A stretch of 64,000 nt of DNA, taken from the NCBI RefSeq assembly GCF_000715075.1, contig NC_134102.1, forward strand, positions 95,993,766-96,057,765, in the 5' to 3' direction. This document shows, piece after piece, positions 39,721 through 51,556 of this stretch. Source of the stretch: Nicotiana tabacum (lineage: Eukaryota; Streptophyta; Magnoliopsida; Solanales; Solanaceae). How positions within the stretch are numbered: position 1 is the stretch's first letter; each line of letters begins with the position of its first letter. Under the pieces are notes generated by a model. The model searched no databases. It had not been told where the DNA came from and saw only the letters and a program-made list of their open reading frames with translations. Position numbers and translations under genes: made by a program.

Positions 39721-40599
39721 ATTCTTCTCACTTTGAAAAATAAGAACAATTTTTCTTAGACTCTGGAATGCCAGCAAGGTTTAGAAGAACTCAAGCGATA
39801 CCTATCAAGCCCCTCTTTGTTGCACACTCTGAAGGCAGGCGAACAAATGTACCTCTACTTGGCGGTTTTCGAGGTGGCGGTAAGTAGAGTCCTAGTCCAG
39901 CAAGAAGAAGGTATATAATTTCCTATATATTACATTAGTAGAACCTTAGGCTATGCCGAAACAAGGTATCCTTACCTAGAAAAATTAGCGCTCGCCTTGC
40001 TAAGTGCCTATAGGAAATTAAAACCGTACTTTCAATGCCACCCCATTTGTGTCATAACCTCTTACCCACTGAGGAATGTCATGCATAAGCTCAAGCTCTC
40101 TGGTCGGTTGGCCAAATGGGTTGTAGAGATTAGCTGGTACAATATCGAGTATAGACCTCGGACTGCCATAAAATCTCAGATTTTGGCAGGCTTTGTTGCC
40201 GACTTTACGCCGGCCTTAATACCCGAGGTCGAAAGGGAATTGCTGCTCACATCGGGAGCTAGCTAGAGGATCTGGACCCTATTCACGGACGTTGCCTCCA
40301 AAGAAAAAGGGTCCGGGTTAGGTATCGTATTAAAACCACCTGGGGGTAACATAATTAGATAGGTAAAATTGATTAACAATCAAGCCGAGTGTGAAGCTAT
40401 GACTGCGTGTCTAGAACTGGCAAAGAGCATCGGGATGAAGTGATCGAAGCCAAATGTGACTCTCTCATCGTCATAAATCAAGTCAACTAAACGGTCGAAG
40501 TAAAAGAGGAATGGATGCGGAGGTACTTGGACAAATTGTAGGTGACCTAACACCAATTCAAGGAATGGGCTCTGCAGCACGTATCTAGGGATCAAAATA
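39721..40599 (+). pseudogene. Tandem RNase H domains of Tat element
   Basis: The first domain is the RT-linked RNase H (YISRTLGYAETRYPYLEK, then KLSGRLAKWVVEISWYNIEY). After the tether ILAGFVADFTP a second RNase H begins (WTLFTDVASKEKGSGLGIVL, then NNQAECEAMTACLELAK). The acidic residues D and E of this second, archaeal-type RNase H are recognisable. The pair is a hallmark of the Tat lineage. Several stops are present. Confidence 0.8.
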
Positions 40600-41700
40600 G
40601 TGAGGCCGATGCACTGGCCAACTTGGGGTCGTCTGTCAACTCCAATGAATTCAACTCGGGGGACAGTGGTACAGCTGATGAACTCGGTGGTAGAAGAAGT
40701 TCACGCCGAAGTAAACTCGACAAGTTTGACTTGGGATTGGAGAAAATACATAGACTACCTGAAGATAGGAAATATTGCCGTCGGATCCCAAGGAATCGAA
40801 AGCCCTCCGCACCAAAACTGCCAGTTTAGCTTAGTCGAAGGGAAATTATTCAGAAAATCCTTCTTCGGTCTACTGGCTAGGTGCTCAGGTCTGGGAGATA
40901 CCAAATACGCCATGAGAGTGGTCCACGAGGGCACTTGTGGGAACCACTCAGGGGCAGAATCCCTGGTTCGAAAGCTAATCGGAGCCGGTTACTACTGGAA
41001 TAAAATGGAGAAATATGCAGACTTCATACGAAAATGCAACGAGTGTCAAAGATACACCCCGATGATTCATCAACCGGGAGAGATGCTTCACCCGGTCCTA
41101 TTTCCATAGCCGTTTATGAAATAGGGGATGGATATCGTCGGTCCCCTACCATGGGCGCCCGGTAAGGCCCAATATATACTACTCATGACCGATTATTTTT
41201 CCAAATGGGTCGAGGCTCAGGTGTTCGAGAACATCCGGGAGAAAGAAGTCATCGACTTCATCGGGGATCACATAATATGTCAATTTGGGATACCAGCCGA
41301 GATCATTTGCGACAACAGAAAACAATTCGTCGGCAGAAAGGTAAGTAAGTTTTTCGAAGACCACAAAATCAAGAAGATATTATCAACGCCTTACCATCCA
41401 AGTGGAACGGGCAAGCGGAATCGACGAACAAAACTATACTCCAATTCATGAACTTGGTACTACAACTGAAGAGCCAACCTTCGACATTTTCAATTCGGGA
41501 ACTTGGTGTTGAGAAAGATAACGCTACACGCCAGGAACCCAAACGATAGAAAACTGGGCCCGAATTGGGAAGGACAGTATAGAGTTGCTGGAATAACCGG
41601 AAAAGGCTAGTATAAAATTGAGTCGGGAAACGGTGTACAACTACCGAACAACTAGAACGTGGAACACTTAAAGCGGTACTACTGCAAAGTTACGAGCTCA
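40600..41700 (+). pseudogene. Integrase of Tat element
   Basis: The HHCC finger reads HEGTCGNHSGAESLVRK...CNECQRY. The core begins GMDIVGPLPWAPGKAQYILL with the first aspartate, has CDNRKQF where the second aspartate lies, and shows YHPSGTGKRNRRTK where the glutamate should be (damaged). The C-terminal part (FGNLVLRKI, LGPNWEGQYRV, LKRYYCKV) ends near 41700. Stops occur after LFP at 41107 and elsewhere. Confidence 0.85.
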
Positions 41701-42588
41701 ATTCCCTTTTTAGTTTCATTATATTATGGACTAACTTATGCAGGTACTCGGCCAAAGGCAAATATGACTATTAGGTCTGAAAGAACGTGTTGTACTCTTT
41801 TCCCTTGAACCAGTTTTCCTGAAGTGGTTTTTTTGGAAAGATTTCTAACGAGGCAATAGTAAAATGTGCTACTATAGTTTCGAAGGCCAGCCTTAAATCG
41901 GAGTTGTTGATTATTTGCACCGAACAACAGTAATCGAGCCTTCACAAGTTTGGCCTCAAATACTGGGGGCCATTATCTCTAGGTTAAGATCTTTAAAAGG
42001 TGCAATCACTTGATATTAAAAGCCAAGGCTTGGTAGATAGGATCCATTGTAAGGGTCAAAGTACCCATGTATCCCACTCTAGCCATCACACAAGGCTTAT
42101 GCGCCTCCGATTATGTACTATACATACAAAACAGTGAAATAAATCTTTACTTTATTTATACTTTATTACCACGCATTTCTCCTCATTGATGCTTCACAAT
42201 GGATCCTAAATCCGAAATCCCACGGGCTATCCCAGCTCGGGGACTGTCGTCCGATGAAATATTGGATGGCCCGGGCTATTAAATCTTGGGGGTACCGAGC
42301 CTATTAGGCAAGGCCCGAACATGAATGGCTATGGCCGCCCTAAAATGGCTCGGAGACGTCCGAAGTTCGTACTTAGAAAGTGAGGCCTTATGTATAATTA
42401 AAACCTATTAAAGGGTTACGCTCGGCAAAAAATCTTCGCATATGACTGAAACACTTAAGTGTCTTAAAGGCCTTCGATTTTACCAAAAATTCGAAGCCGC
42501 GAGCAATCCAGAGTTACCGTTGCATCCGGGCCCCATTCGGGCTTTCATAGAATGGATGCTCCAGATTACATTTGATTCTATGCTAAGG
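41701..42588 (+). other. Tat element 3' region up to the Athila junction
   Basis: Non-coding. It shows phrases such as CAAATACTGGGGGCCATTAT, GGCTATCCCAGCTCGGGGAC and repeated short C/G-rich words. It breaks off at 42588, where sequence shared with 54948 begins. Confidence 0.6.
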
Positions 42589-43026
42589 CAGGCCGAGTAA
42601 GCTTACATTAGTGGTGATCTATATGAGGGGCAAGCATATGGTACTTAGAGCCGGGCTTGTGACATTTTTTTGAGAGTGATGAGTGAACCTTTCTCGAATC
42701 ATTGCATTGAGTGCTTCATTCTTGAGTGAGATGAGCTTACGGAGAGTATAGGAGAAGGAGTTTAGGATCCACAGTGACCTACATGAAAGTGCAAACTTCC
42801 TTGATGAATAAAGTCAACTCTTGATGCTCAAGCGTCAGATTAGAGCTATTTGTGCTTAACATTCAAGACATAGGCTTGTTGATGATTCATGAGTGTGTGG
42901 ATAATCGTTGGTCCCAGTTGATGTGTGTTTGATTCAACTTAGGCCAGCTGAAATAGCTCTTTCCTTGTGGAGGTGGGAATTACCTTAATTGCTTGAGGAC
43001 AAGGAAAAACTTAAGTTTGGGGGAGT
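42589..43026 (+). repeat. Extra copy of the Athila 3' internal end
   Basis: CAGGCCGAGTAAGCTTACATT onward aligns with 54948-55386 with scattered differences, including a polypurine tract (AAGTTTGGGGGAG) right before the LTR. It marks the remains of an upstream tandem or recombined element. Confidence 0.9.
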
Positions 43027-43221
43027 TGATAAGTAGGGATTTTGACCACTTATTTGCACTCTTTTACTTTCGTTTTAGCTCAAAAATACTTAAACGTATT
43101 CCCGAAAACTAATGAAATGTGCTTTCTTGCAGGAATATTGGGAAATGAGCCAAAGAGATGAATATCAACTCAAGAAGGAGTAAAATTGGACAAGGACCAA
43201 AACAAAGCAGAAAAGAGCAAA

Positions 43222-43553
43222 GTGTGGACCGCACAATACTGTGTGCGGTTGCAGACTATGAAGAATCACTGACGAGGTTCAGAGAGATGGTGTTTTGGGA
43301 CCCTAAAGAAGTGCGGACCGCACTATTATTGTGTGGCCGCAGAATGCAAAAGTGCGGCCGCACTCATAAATGTGCGGTCCGTAGAAATCTCCCATGTCCA
43401 GTTCAAGTCCAAGAGTGCGGCCGCACTCAGAAATGTGCGGTCCGCAAAATCAGAAGAAGTGCGGCCGCACCCCAGAATTGTGCGGCAGCAGAAATCCATC
43501 CTGTCAAGCCAGCATCAAAGTGCGGACCGCACACAGAATTGTGCGGCCGCACA
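43222..43553. repeat. GTGCGGCCGCAC palindrome cluster, 5' LTR
   Basis: Twelve variants of GTGCGG(A/C/T)CCGCAC or GTGCGGCCGCAC start at 43222, 43243, 43311, 43331, 43352, 43372, 43415, 43435, 43459, 43480, 43520 and 43541. Adjacent members are mostly 20-21 bp apart, and larger gaps are mostly near twice that. Confidence 0.93.
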
Positions 43554-43593
43554 ACCTCTGCAGGGGCAATTTTGTTCGATAATTTCAGCTTGG

Positions 43594-43601
43594 TATAAAT
43601 A
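43594..43601 (+). promoter_or_regulatory. TATA box of Athila 5' LTR
   Basis: TATAAATA about 40 bases after the last palindrome, in the position expected for the LTR promoter. Confidence 0.7.
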
Positions 43602-44526
43602 GATCTTTTTGTCAAATTTAGGTCAAGTTTGAACAACTGAAAGTAGATAGCCGTTTTTTCCTTACTGTTTTGGGTAACTTTGTAATAGTTTATCATTTTA
43701 ACATTAGATTTTCTTCCTTAATCATCTATTGTGATTTTAATCTTAGTTTCTTCTTTAGTTTCTTCAATTTTGCCTATGAGTAGCTAAATTCTTAGCTAGG
43801 GTTGTGACCCAACCCTAGTGTGGGTACCTAATGGGTAATTAATTTGGGGCTTGTTTGTAATTGGGTGTATGATATTTAGCCTAGTTCTTGCTTGAATTTA
43901 AGAATTAATGGTTGAAAACATTGATTCGGGCCTAATTAACCTAGTCTCTACTCAAAAAAAAGAGACTAAGTCTAGGAAAACTTGGCTAACAAGGAATTGA
44001 GTTGAACTCAAGAAATTGATAGCCCTAATTAAAGGGTCAAATCTAGAGATAGTAAGACCCGACTTGAGCATCTATTATTAGTTTTGTGAATTACCCATTT
44101 GGACTTGAGAAAGCCAAATTGGGCTAAACCACTCAAACTATCGAGAGGTATAGAGTGGGTAATTGCGTGTGATTGCTATATTACACCCCGATCGATCAAA
44201 CCTGCCCTAAATCCCACAATCCGTTAGGTAACCACCTAGGTAGAAGTCACGACCCTAGATCTTTTATCAACTTGAAAAACAATAATACCAAAAATATCGT
44301 TCATTAGCTTTTCATTTACAAACAATAGTATACTTTTTAGAAGTAGGAAGAAACAACCAATTATGTGGAAGTGCAATTTGGGCATGTCATACACCTAGTC
44401 TAGATATATACCTAATCCAATATAAGGTCTCTATGGAATCGACCCCGACTCACGTTGGGTAATTATAATTGCATCGATCGCTTCACTATCCCAATCAGTG
44501 GTGTGAATTTGGGCGACATCAATTTT

Positions 44527-44543
44527 TGGTGCCGTTGCCGGGG
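44527..44543 (+). other. Primer binding site, Athila
   Basis: TGGTGCCGTTGCCGGGG, one mismatch from the complement of plant tRNA-Asp 3' end, five bases after the LTR. Confidence 0.88.
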
Positions 44544-44644
44544 AGCTAAAAACAGATTTAGCTATATATTTGGTTTTGTGTGTGACTTGTCTTCTTTTCC
44601 TTACTAGTTACTAACCTTTTTGTGAATCGATTGTATATACAGAA

Positions 44645-46705
44645 ATGGCTCTCAACAATGATCCTCTCAAAAACTTTCCTTTGGGGGAGGAAGTGGACAA
44701 TGACCAAGGTAAAGAGGTTCCTGTTGAACCTCAAGCAAATAGGCGAGGCCGACCACCTCATGACAATATTCCCGTCCCTCCCCCACCTCCACCAAGAGCA
44801 GATCCACACCAGGTATTGCCGAATGAAAGATATGTAAGTGCAATAGTCCCGCCCTGCATTAGGGTGGGCAACTTCCAAATTACCAATGTGATGCTTACAT
44901 TGCTAGAGCAACAGGGATTCTTCACCGGGGCTCCGAGTCAAAATGCATACAAGCACCTAAAAGGGTTTGTGGATACTTGTTGGGGGAGTAAACAGACCAA
45001 CGTCTCAGAGGATGTTCTAAGGTTGAGGCTATTTCCCTTCTCTCTATGGGGAAAGGCCTTGGATTGGTTAGAAATATTGCCAAACCATTCCATCCATACA
45101 TGGGATGAATTTGCAGAAATATTCATTGGCAAGTTCTTTTCTCCCGGGCATATGGCTACTCTTCGGGATGAGATTCTAGCATTCAAGCAAGAACCCAATG
45201 AGCCTTTGCAGGAGATTTGGGAGAGGTACCGTACCATGGTAAAAGAGTGACCGAATAATGATATGACTGAGTCTATGATTCAACAAACCTTCTATCGAGG
45301 GATCAACACTACCAATCAATGCGTGGTCAATCACCTTTCCGGTGGGAATTTCATGATAACGCCATATGCCGAAGCTTGTGAAATCTTTGATGAAATGGCA
45401 GATACTTCATCGGCATGGCAAAGTAGAGCTAATATTTCTCAAGGTGATCCAAATGTGATTCACCTACATAAGGAATTGCATGATCATGGACAAGCAATTG
45501 CCGAGTCGACGACCATAATGAATCAATTAGCCAAAGCTCAAATTCAATAAGTTCAAGGTCCTAAGCAAGTGAATGCAATAGAAGGTTTGAGTATGATGGT
45601 TAACAAAAGAAGGCAAAAGGGTCAACAAATACAAAATCGTGCGGAACACTTTGTGCAAGATGATAGTGTGTTTGACCAAGACGAACCATACAATGTGCAA
45701 GAGGAAGAAGTGCAATATGTGAACAACTATCAAGGGCAAAGAAACAATTCTCAAGGCCCGAGTCAACAACAATGGCATTCTCAAGGAAACCAAGGTAATT
45801 GGAACAATCAAAACCACCAAGGCAATTGGAGTGGTAGTAACAACAATCAAGGTAATTGGAAGAATAACAATAATCAAGGCAATTGGAATAATCAAGGCAA
45901 CCAAGGCAATTGGGGTGGCAACAATCAAGGATACTTTGGAGGCAACAACCAAGGGGGTTGGAATAATAACCAAGGGAATCGGGGTCGGGCTTTCAAAGGC
46001 CCCCGATGTATAAACAACCAAGCAATCCGCCTCCTTATCCATCCCATAGTTCAAGCTCTTCCAATAATGAGATGGGACAGATTGAAAATATGTTCAAACA
46101 GATGATGGAGAAAAATGCCGACTCCGATGCTCAACTAGCCTTTCACAAAACTTCAATCCAAAATTTGGAGGTTCAATTAGGGCAAATCTCGCAAGCTTTA
46201 AACACTCGTCCTAAGGGGGCACTACCTAGTGACACGGTGGTGAACCCGAAGGGTGGAAACAACAAGGGACATGCCATGGCAGTAACCACTCAGAGTGGAA
46301 AAGGTGGGGAGGCAACAACCTCAAACCAAAGAAGAGTTGTGGATGATGATGTAGTGATTCAAGAAGATGAAATTCCAAGAAATGTGGTTCAAGCTAATGA
46401 AGAAGTGAGAATTGAGATTGATGAAAATGTGGAGGAGACCCAAGAAGAAGTAAACTCGTCTAGGGAACACGTGATTGACATACCAGAACTGGTAGTGCAA
46501 AAGGCCAAGGCACCAATGCCAAGGCCTCCTCCTCCATACCCTCAAAGGCTCGTCAAGCAAAATAGCAAGAACCAATTCAAGAAGTTTATTGACATGATGA
46601 AGAGCTTATCCATTAATGTGCCATTGGTTGAGGCGTTGGAACAAATGCTCGGCAATTACAAAGTTCATGAAGGATTTGGTGACAAAGAAAAGATCAATGA
46701 ATTGT
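44645..46705 (+). pseudogene. Gag of Athila element
   Basis: It starts at ATG 44645 (MALNNDPLKNFPLGEEVD). The capsid region has LTLLEQQGFFTGAPSQN, LRLFPFSLWGKALDWL, WDEFAEIFIGKFFSP and QEIWERYRTM. A TGA at 45248 and a TAA at 45548 break it. Beyond them is a striking asparagine-glycine domain, about 45780-45990, built of NQGNW repeats that stands where a zinc knuckle would be. A proline-rich tail with PRPPPPYPQRL follows. The frame shifts near 46000 and again near 46640. Confidence 0.88.
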
Positions 46706-47527
46706 GAGACTATCAAGATGACGCATCAAATGGGTGCTATTGTGCACTCAATGGCTCCGAAATTGGAAGATCCCGGCGCTTTCATAATCCCTTGCACTAT
46801 TGGGAGTGCCGAATTTGCCAAAGCTTTATGTGATCTGGGGGTGAGTATCAACTTGATGCCCTACTCGGTTTTTAAAACTTTGGGAATTGGGCAACCAAGA
46901 CCCACATCTATAAGGCTAAAAATGGCGGATCGTACTATGAAGAGACCATTGGGTATTATTGATGATGTGTTGGTTCGTGTTGATAAGTTCATCCTTCTGG
47001 CGGACTTTGTGATTCTTGATTGGGAAGTGGACTATGAGGTGCCTATTATATTGGGTAGACCTTTCCTTGCTACAGGGAAGACTCTTGTTGATGTGGAAGC
47101 CGGTGACCTTACCTTCCGGGTGGGCGATGAAAAGGTGATTTTCCATGTGTGCAAATCTATGAGGCAACCGAATAGCAATGAAGTTTGTTCGTTTGTGGAC
47201 TTAGTGACCGAAGTGATTGTTGATGATGCTAGTGTCGTGATGAATGTTGATGATACTTTGGAAGCCGTATTGCTTAATCATGATGATGATGAGAAGGAAG
47301 GCTATGTGGAATGTGTAAATGCATTGCAAGGAATGGGATCGTACATTTATGAACCCCGAAAATTGTCCTTAGATCTTGAGAGCCGGAAGACTCCTCCAAC
47401 AAAGCCCTCAATCGAGGAGCCTTCCACTTTGGAGTTAAAGCCATTGCCTCCATATCTCAGGTATGAGTTTCTTGGCCCATGTTCTACTTTACAGTTTATT
47501 CTTTCCTCTTGCTTGACTAACGTGTAG
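46616..47527 (+). pseudogene. Athila protease region
   Basis: The open segment contains GAFIIPCTIGSAEFAKALCD, then LGVSINLMPYSVFKTLGIG, where the protease active site DLG-S-INLMP sits (typical of Athila), and IILGRPFLATGKTLVDV. It ends at a TAG at 47525, just before [12 protein letters not shown], which starts the RT section. Confidence 0.85.
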
Positions 47528-47539
47528 GTAGATTCTACT

Positions 47540-49261
47540 TTGGCAGTGCTCCAAAAGAGGAAGAAATCTATAGGATGGACATTGGAGAATATTCGGGGTA
47601 TAAGCCCCGCCTTTTGCATGCACAAGATTATTTTGGAAGAGGATGTCAAACTCTCCGTTGAACATCAAAGAAGAATAAATGAAGCAATGCATGAGGTGGT
47701 GAAGAAGGAGATCATAAAATGGTTGGATGCCAGGGTTGTTTACCCCATCTCCAATAGCTCGTGGATCTCTCTGGTGCAATGTGTCCCAAATAAAGGAGGT
47801 ATGATTGTGGTAACAAATGATAAGAACGTATTGATCCCTACAAGAACGGTCACCGGGTGGAGAGTGTGTATGGACTATCGGAAACTCAACAAAGTCACTC
47901 GAAAAGATTATTTCCCGCTTCTATTCCTTGATCAAATGCTTTATAGGTTGGTCGGTCGAGCTTTCTATTATTTCCTTAATGGATATTCCGGCTACAATCA
48001 AATTCTTATTGCTCCGAAGGACCAAGAGAAGACTACTTTCACTTGTCCCTATGGTACTTTTACATTCTCGCGGATGCCATTTGGGTTATGCAATGCACCG
48101 GCAACTTTTCAACGGTGTATGATGTCCATCTTCACTGACATGGTGGAGGACTTTCTTGAGGTCTTCATGGACAACTTTTCCGTGGTCGAGAACTCTTTTG
48201 ATGATTGCTTGAATAACTTGGATAAGGTCTTGGCAAGATATGAGGAAACAAACTTGGTTTTGAATTGGGAGAAGTGTCACTTCATGGTCGATGAAGGCAT
48301 TATCCTCGCCCATAAAATTTCAAAGCATGGTATTGAGGTCGACAAGGCCAAAATAGAGGTGATATCTAAACTCCCACCCCCTACATCCGTGAAGGGAGTG
48401 AGGAGTTTCTTGGGTCATGCGGGGTTCTATCGCCGATTCATCAAGGACTTTTGTAAGGTGGTAAATCCCTTGTGTAAACTTTTGGAAAAGGATGCCAAGT
48501 TCTATTTCAATGAGGATAGTATGAAGGCATTCGAATTTCTCAAGTTCAATTTGACTACTACTCCTATTATCACCGCACTGGATTGGAACTTGCCTTTTGA
48601 GCTCATGTGTGATGCAAGTGATGTGGCGGTTGGAGCAGTATTGTGGCAACGTATCAACAAAATATTCCATCCGGTCTACTATGCTAGTAAGACCATGAAT
48701 GATGCCCAACTCAACTACACAGTGACCGAAAAAGAGCTCCTTGCTATTGTCTTTGCTATGGAGAAGTTCCGCCCGTACTTGATGGGTACAAAGGTGATTG
48801 TCCACACCGATCATGCGGCGCTTCGATATTTGATGAGAAAGAAAGATTTAAAAGCAAGGTTAATATGGTGGGTGCTTCTATTGCAAGAGTTTGATCTAGA
48901 GATTCAAGACCGCAAGGGTAGTGAAAACCAAGTGGCAGACCACTTGTCTCGTTTGGAGGAAGAGGGGAGGCCACATGACGGCCTTGAGATAAATGATTCC
49001 TTCCCTGACGAGCAGCTTCTAGCCATTTCAATGACCGGGATGCCATGGTTTACAGACTTACCCAATTATCTTTTGAGTGGTATTGTACCGAATGAGTTCT
49101 CTTCAAACCAAAGGAAGAAGCTCAAACGGGATTGCCTTGACTATTATTGGGATGAGCCGTATCTCTTCCGGATTTGTACCGATAGTGTGATTCGACGATG
49201 TTTACTGGAGGAGGAACAAGTGAAAATTCTTGAGGCTTGCCACTCTTCACATATGGTGGTC
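47540..49261 (+). pseudogene. Athila reverse transcriptase and RNase H
   Basis: RT motifs are [48 protein letters not shown] and [14 protein letters not shown]. The active site reads FMDNFSVV, where the family has FMDD, so the second catalytic aspartate is replaced by asparagine. RNase H follows ([56 protein letters not shown]). The frame is open for about 570 codons, then shifts at the integrase finger (near 49245). Confidence 0.9.
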
Positions 49262-50312
49262 ACCATGGGGGAGCTAGAATGATAACAAAAGTGTTGAGTT
49301 GTGGATTCTATTGGCCTACTCTTTACAAGGACGCTAGCGATCTCGTCCAGCGTTGTGATGAATGTCAAAGGGCCGGTGGGATTTCAAAAAAAAATGAGAT
49401 GCCCCTCACCACCATCTTGGAGATTGACATTTTTGATGTGTGGGGCATTGATTTCATGGGTCCGCTCATGAGCTCTTGTGGGAACACTTACATTTTGGTA
49501 GTGGTGGATTATGTGTCAAAATGGGTTGAAGCCGTAGCTTTACCCAATAATGTGCGGTGGCATTTTAGAAAAAGAACATCTTCACAAGATTCGGTACTCC
49601 AAGGGCCATTATTAGTGATGGGGGATCGCACTTTTGCAACAAAGCTTTTGATACCTTACTGACAAAGTATGGTGTCACTTACAAAGTGTCGACCCCCTAT
49701 TATCCTCAAGCAAGCGGGCAAGTGGAAGTCTCCAACCGGGAGATCAAGAGTATTTTGTCAAAGACAGTGAATGCCAACCGGACGGATTGGTCAAAGAAAC
49801 TTGATGATGCTTTTTGGTCTTATAGGATGGCTTACAAAACACTGATTGATATGTATCCGTACTGGTTAGTGTTTGGGAAAGCTTGTCACCTTCCGGTGGA
49901 ACTTGAGCACAAAGCTATGTGGGCATTGAAGAAGCTTAATCTTGAATGGGATGTCGCCGCCAACTTGAGGGTGGCACAATTAAATGAGCTTGATGAATTC
50001 CGGTACCATGCATATTCATGTTCGTCCTTATACAAGGACAAGATGAAGTACCTCCATGACAAGTACATCCGGAATAAAGAGTTCAAAGAAGGTGATCTTG
50101 TGTTATTGTTCAATTCTCGGTTACGAATGTTTCCAGGAAAGTTGAAGTCTAAGTGGAGTGGTCCATTAGAGGTTGTGCATGTGACACCCTTCGGTGCATT
50201 GGACTTGAAAAATAAAAATGATGAAGTGTTTAGATTCAATGGTCACCGGGTCAAGCATTATCCTGGAAAAGTTGATGATCGCCACATCGTGGCGTTAATT
50301 CATTTCAAGTGA
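49237..50312 (+). pseudogene. Athila integrase
   Basis: The finger is [15 protein letters not shown]...CDECQRAGG and the core starts [16 protein letters not shown]. Around 49555-49670 the frame is scrambled by small indels, so the second aspartate region is off frame. From 49686 it is clean: [17 protein letters not shown] (catalytic E), [36 protein letters not shown], and the end HIVALIHFK at 50312. Disabled by at least two frameshifts. Confidence 0.88.
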
Positions 50313-50507
50313 TTGATGGTAATCTGTGTCGTGTCGCGATGTTAAATCAGGTGCTTCTTCGGAGGCAACCCATGTTTCCTTTCATTTTTTATTTTCTTCT
50401 TTGTTTGATAGGTTTTGTTTTGAGCTAACTGGTTTTGAAGTGAATTGCAGGAATGTGTGTGCATTGCAGGGACTGTGTACGAAATATTTGGCCAAGTGTT
50501 GAATAAA

Positions 50508-50769
50508 GTGCGGACCGCAGAATAATGAATGCAACCACGGAAAGGAGTCTGCGGCTGCACAATTCTTTATGCGGCCGCTCAACTGGAGACCCAAAAATTT
50601 GAACTCTCTCAAGTTTTGAGTTGCAGAAAATAGGCCATTATGCGGCCGCACACAAAAATTCGGATCGAACAAATTTCGGCGACCGCACTCACTTTTGTGC
50701 GGATAGCAAAATCTCAGCAAAGGTCGAGGTAAAGAGTGCGGACCGCACTCAAAATTGTGCGGCCACACT
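50508..50769. repeat. Internal GTGCGGCCGCAC cluster, first
   Basis: Variants at 50508, 50529, 50549, 50569, 50640, 50697, 50735 and 50757, the first four spaced 20-21 bp. It lies between the integrase stop and the third ORF, outside the LTRs. Confidence 0.88.
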
Positions 50770-50799
50770 CAACTCAACTTTTGACCGACTTGGTCAACC

Positions 50800-50807
50800 T
50801 ATAAATA
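50800..50807 (+). promoter_or_regulatory. Internal TATA box upstream of third ORF
   Basis: CTATAAATAGG lies about 31 bases after the last palindrome of the first internal cluster, the same layout as in the LTRs. It could drive a subgenomic transcript of the ORF at 51557. Sequence-based inference only. Confidence 0.5.
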
Positions 50808-51180
50808 GGTCCTCTAAGCACTATTCACAAGTTTACATACTCTAAGTTCTTGAGACCTAAGCAAACACAGTGCATCACAAAATAGCTCACACTCCATACT
50901 CATTTCATCAAGTTTAGATTCTCACCTGCATCCTTCATCACTAGTATGTTCAATCCATGTTAGATTTTTCCATTTTTCTTAACTTTTGTTCTTGATTAGT
51001 ATAGTTATTTGTAGGCCTAAAATGTCCAATGTTATTCATATGTGCTTAAAATCATGTGGGTTATATCATGTGTGTTCTTTGGGAACTGGGTAGATCATTA
51101 ATCATGTTTATTTGCAAATACCATATCTAAATTGTACAAAAATTGCAAAACCTAAAGTCAGTGCCGCATAATTTCAAATT

Positions 51181-51475
51181 GTGCGGCTGTACACAAAATT
51201 GTGCGGTCCACAGATCTTAAATTAGGGCAAATGTGTTTCATGAAATGTGTGGACCGCACTCAAAATTGTGCGGTCCGCAGAAAAATTGTGCGGCCGCAGA
51301 AAAATGTGTGCGACCGCACTTTGGAACTTCAGAGAACTAGTGTTCTGAACTTGGGAATGTGCGGCTGCACTCAAAATTGTGCGATCCGCACTTCAGGGTG
51401 TGCGACCGCACTTTGAAAATGTGCGGTCCGCACATGGCAGTCTGTGGCCGCACTCAAAATTGTGCGGTCCGCACT
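51181..51475. repeat. Internal GTGCGGTCCGCAC cluster, second
   Basis: Twelve variants at 51181, 51201, 51247, 51268, 51288, 51308, 51359, 51379, 51400, 51421, 51442 and 51462. Spacing within runs is 20 or 21 bp. It ends about 80 bases before the ATG of the third ORF. Confidence 0.93.
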
Positions 51476-51556
51476 GTCTCTTCTATAGACTGTTTTCCTG
51501 CAACTGTTTACACTGTTTTAAACTCTAACTTACTTATGCGCCTTGTATTGCACACA

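Larger units (their letters stand above)
43027..44521 (+). mobile_element. 5' LTR of Athila element
   Basis: 1495 bp, TGATAAGTAGGG to GGCGACATCA. It holds the palindrome cluster 43222-43553 and a TATAAATA box at 43594. It is about 100 bp longer than the 3' LTR because of a segment near 44010-44080 and extra palindrome units. Confidence 0.92.

Noticed and set aside
45527..46054. Minus-strand hydrophobic frame of 175 codons
   Set aside because: It is the complement of the NQGNW repeats of Athila gag; the apparent membrane-like composition is a codon artefact.
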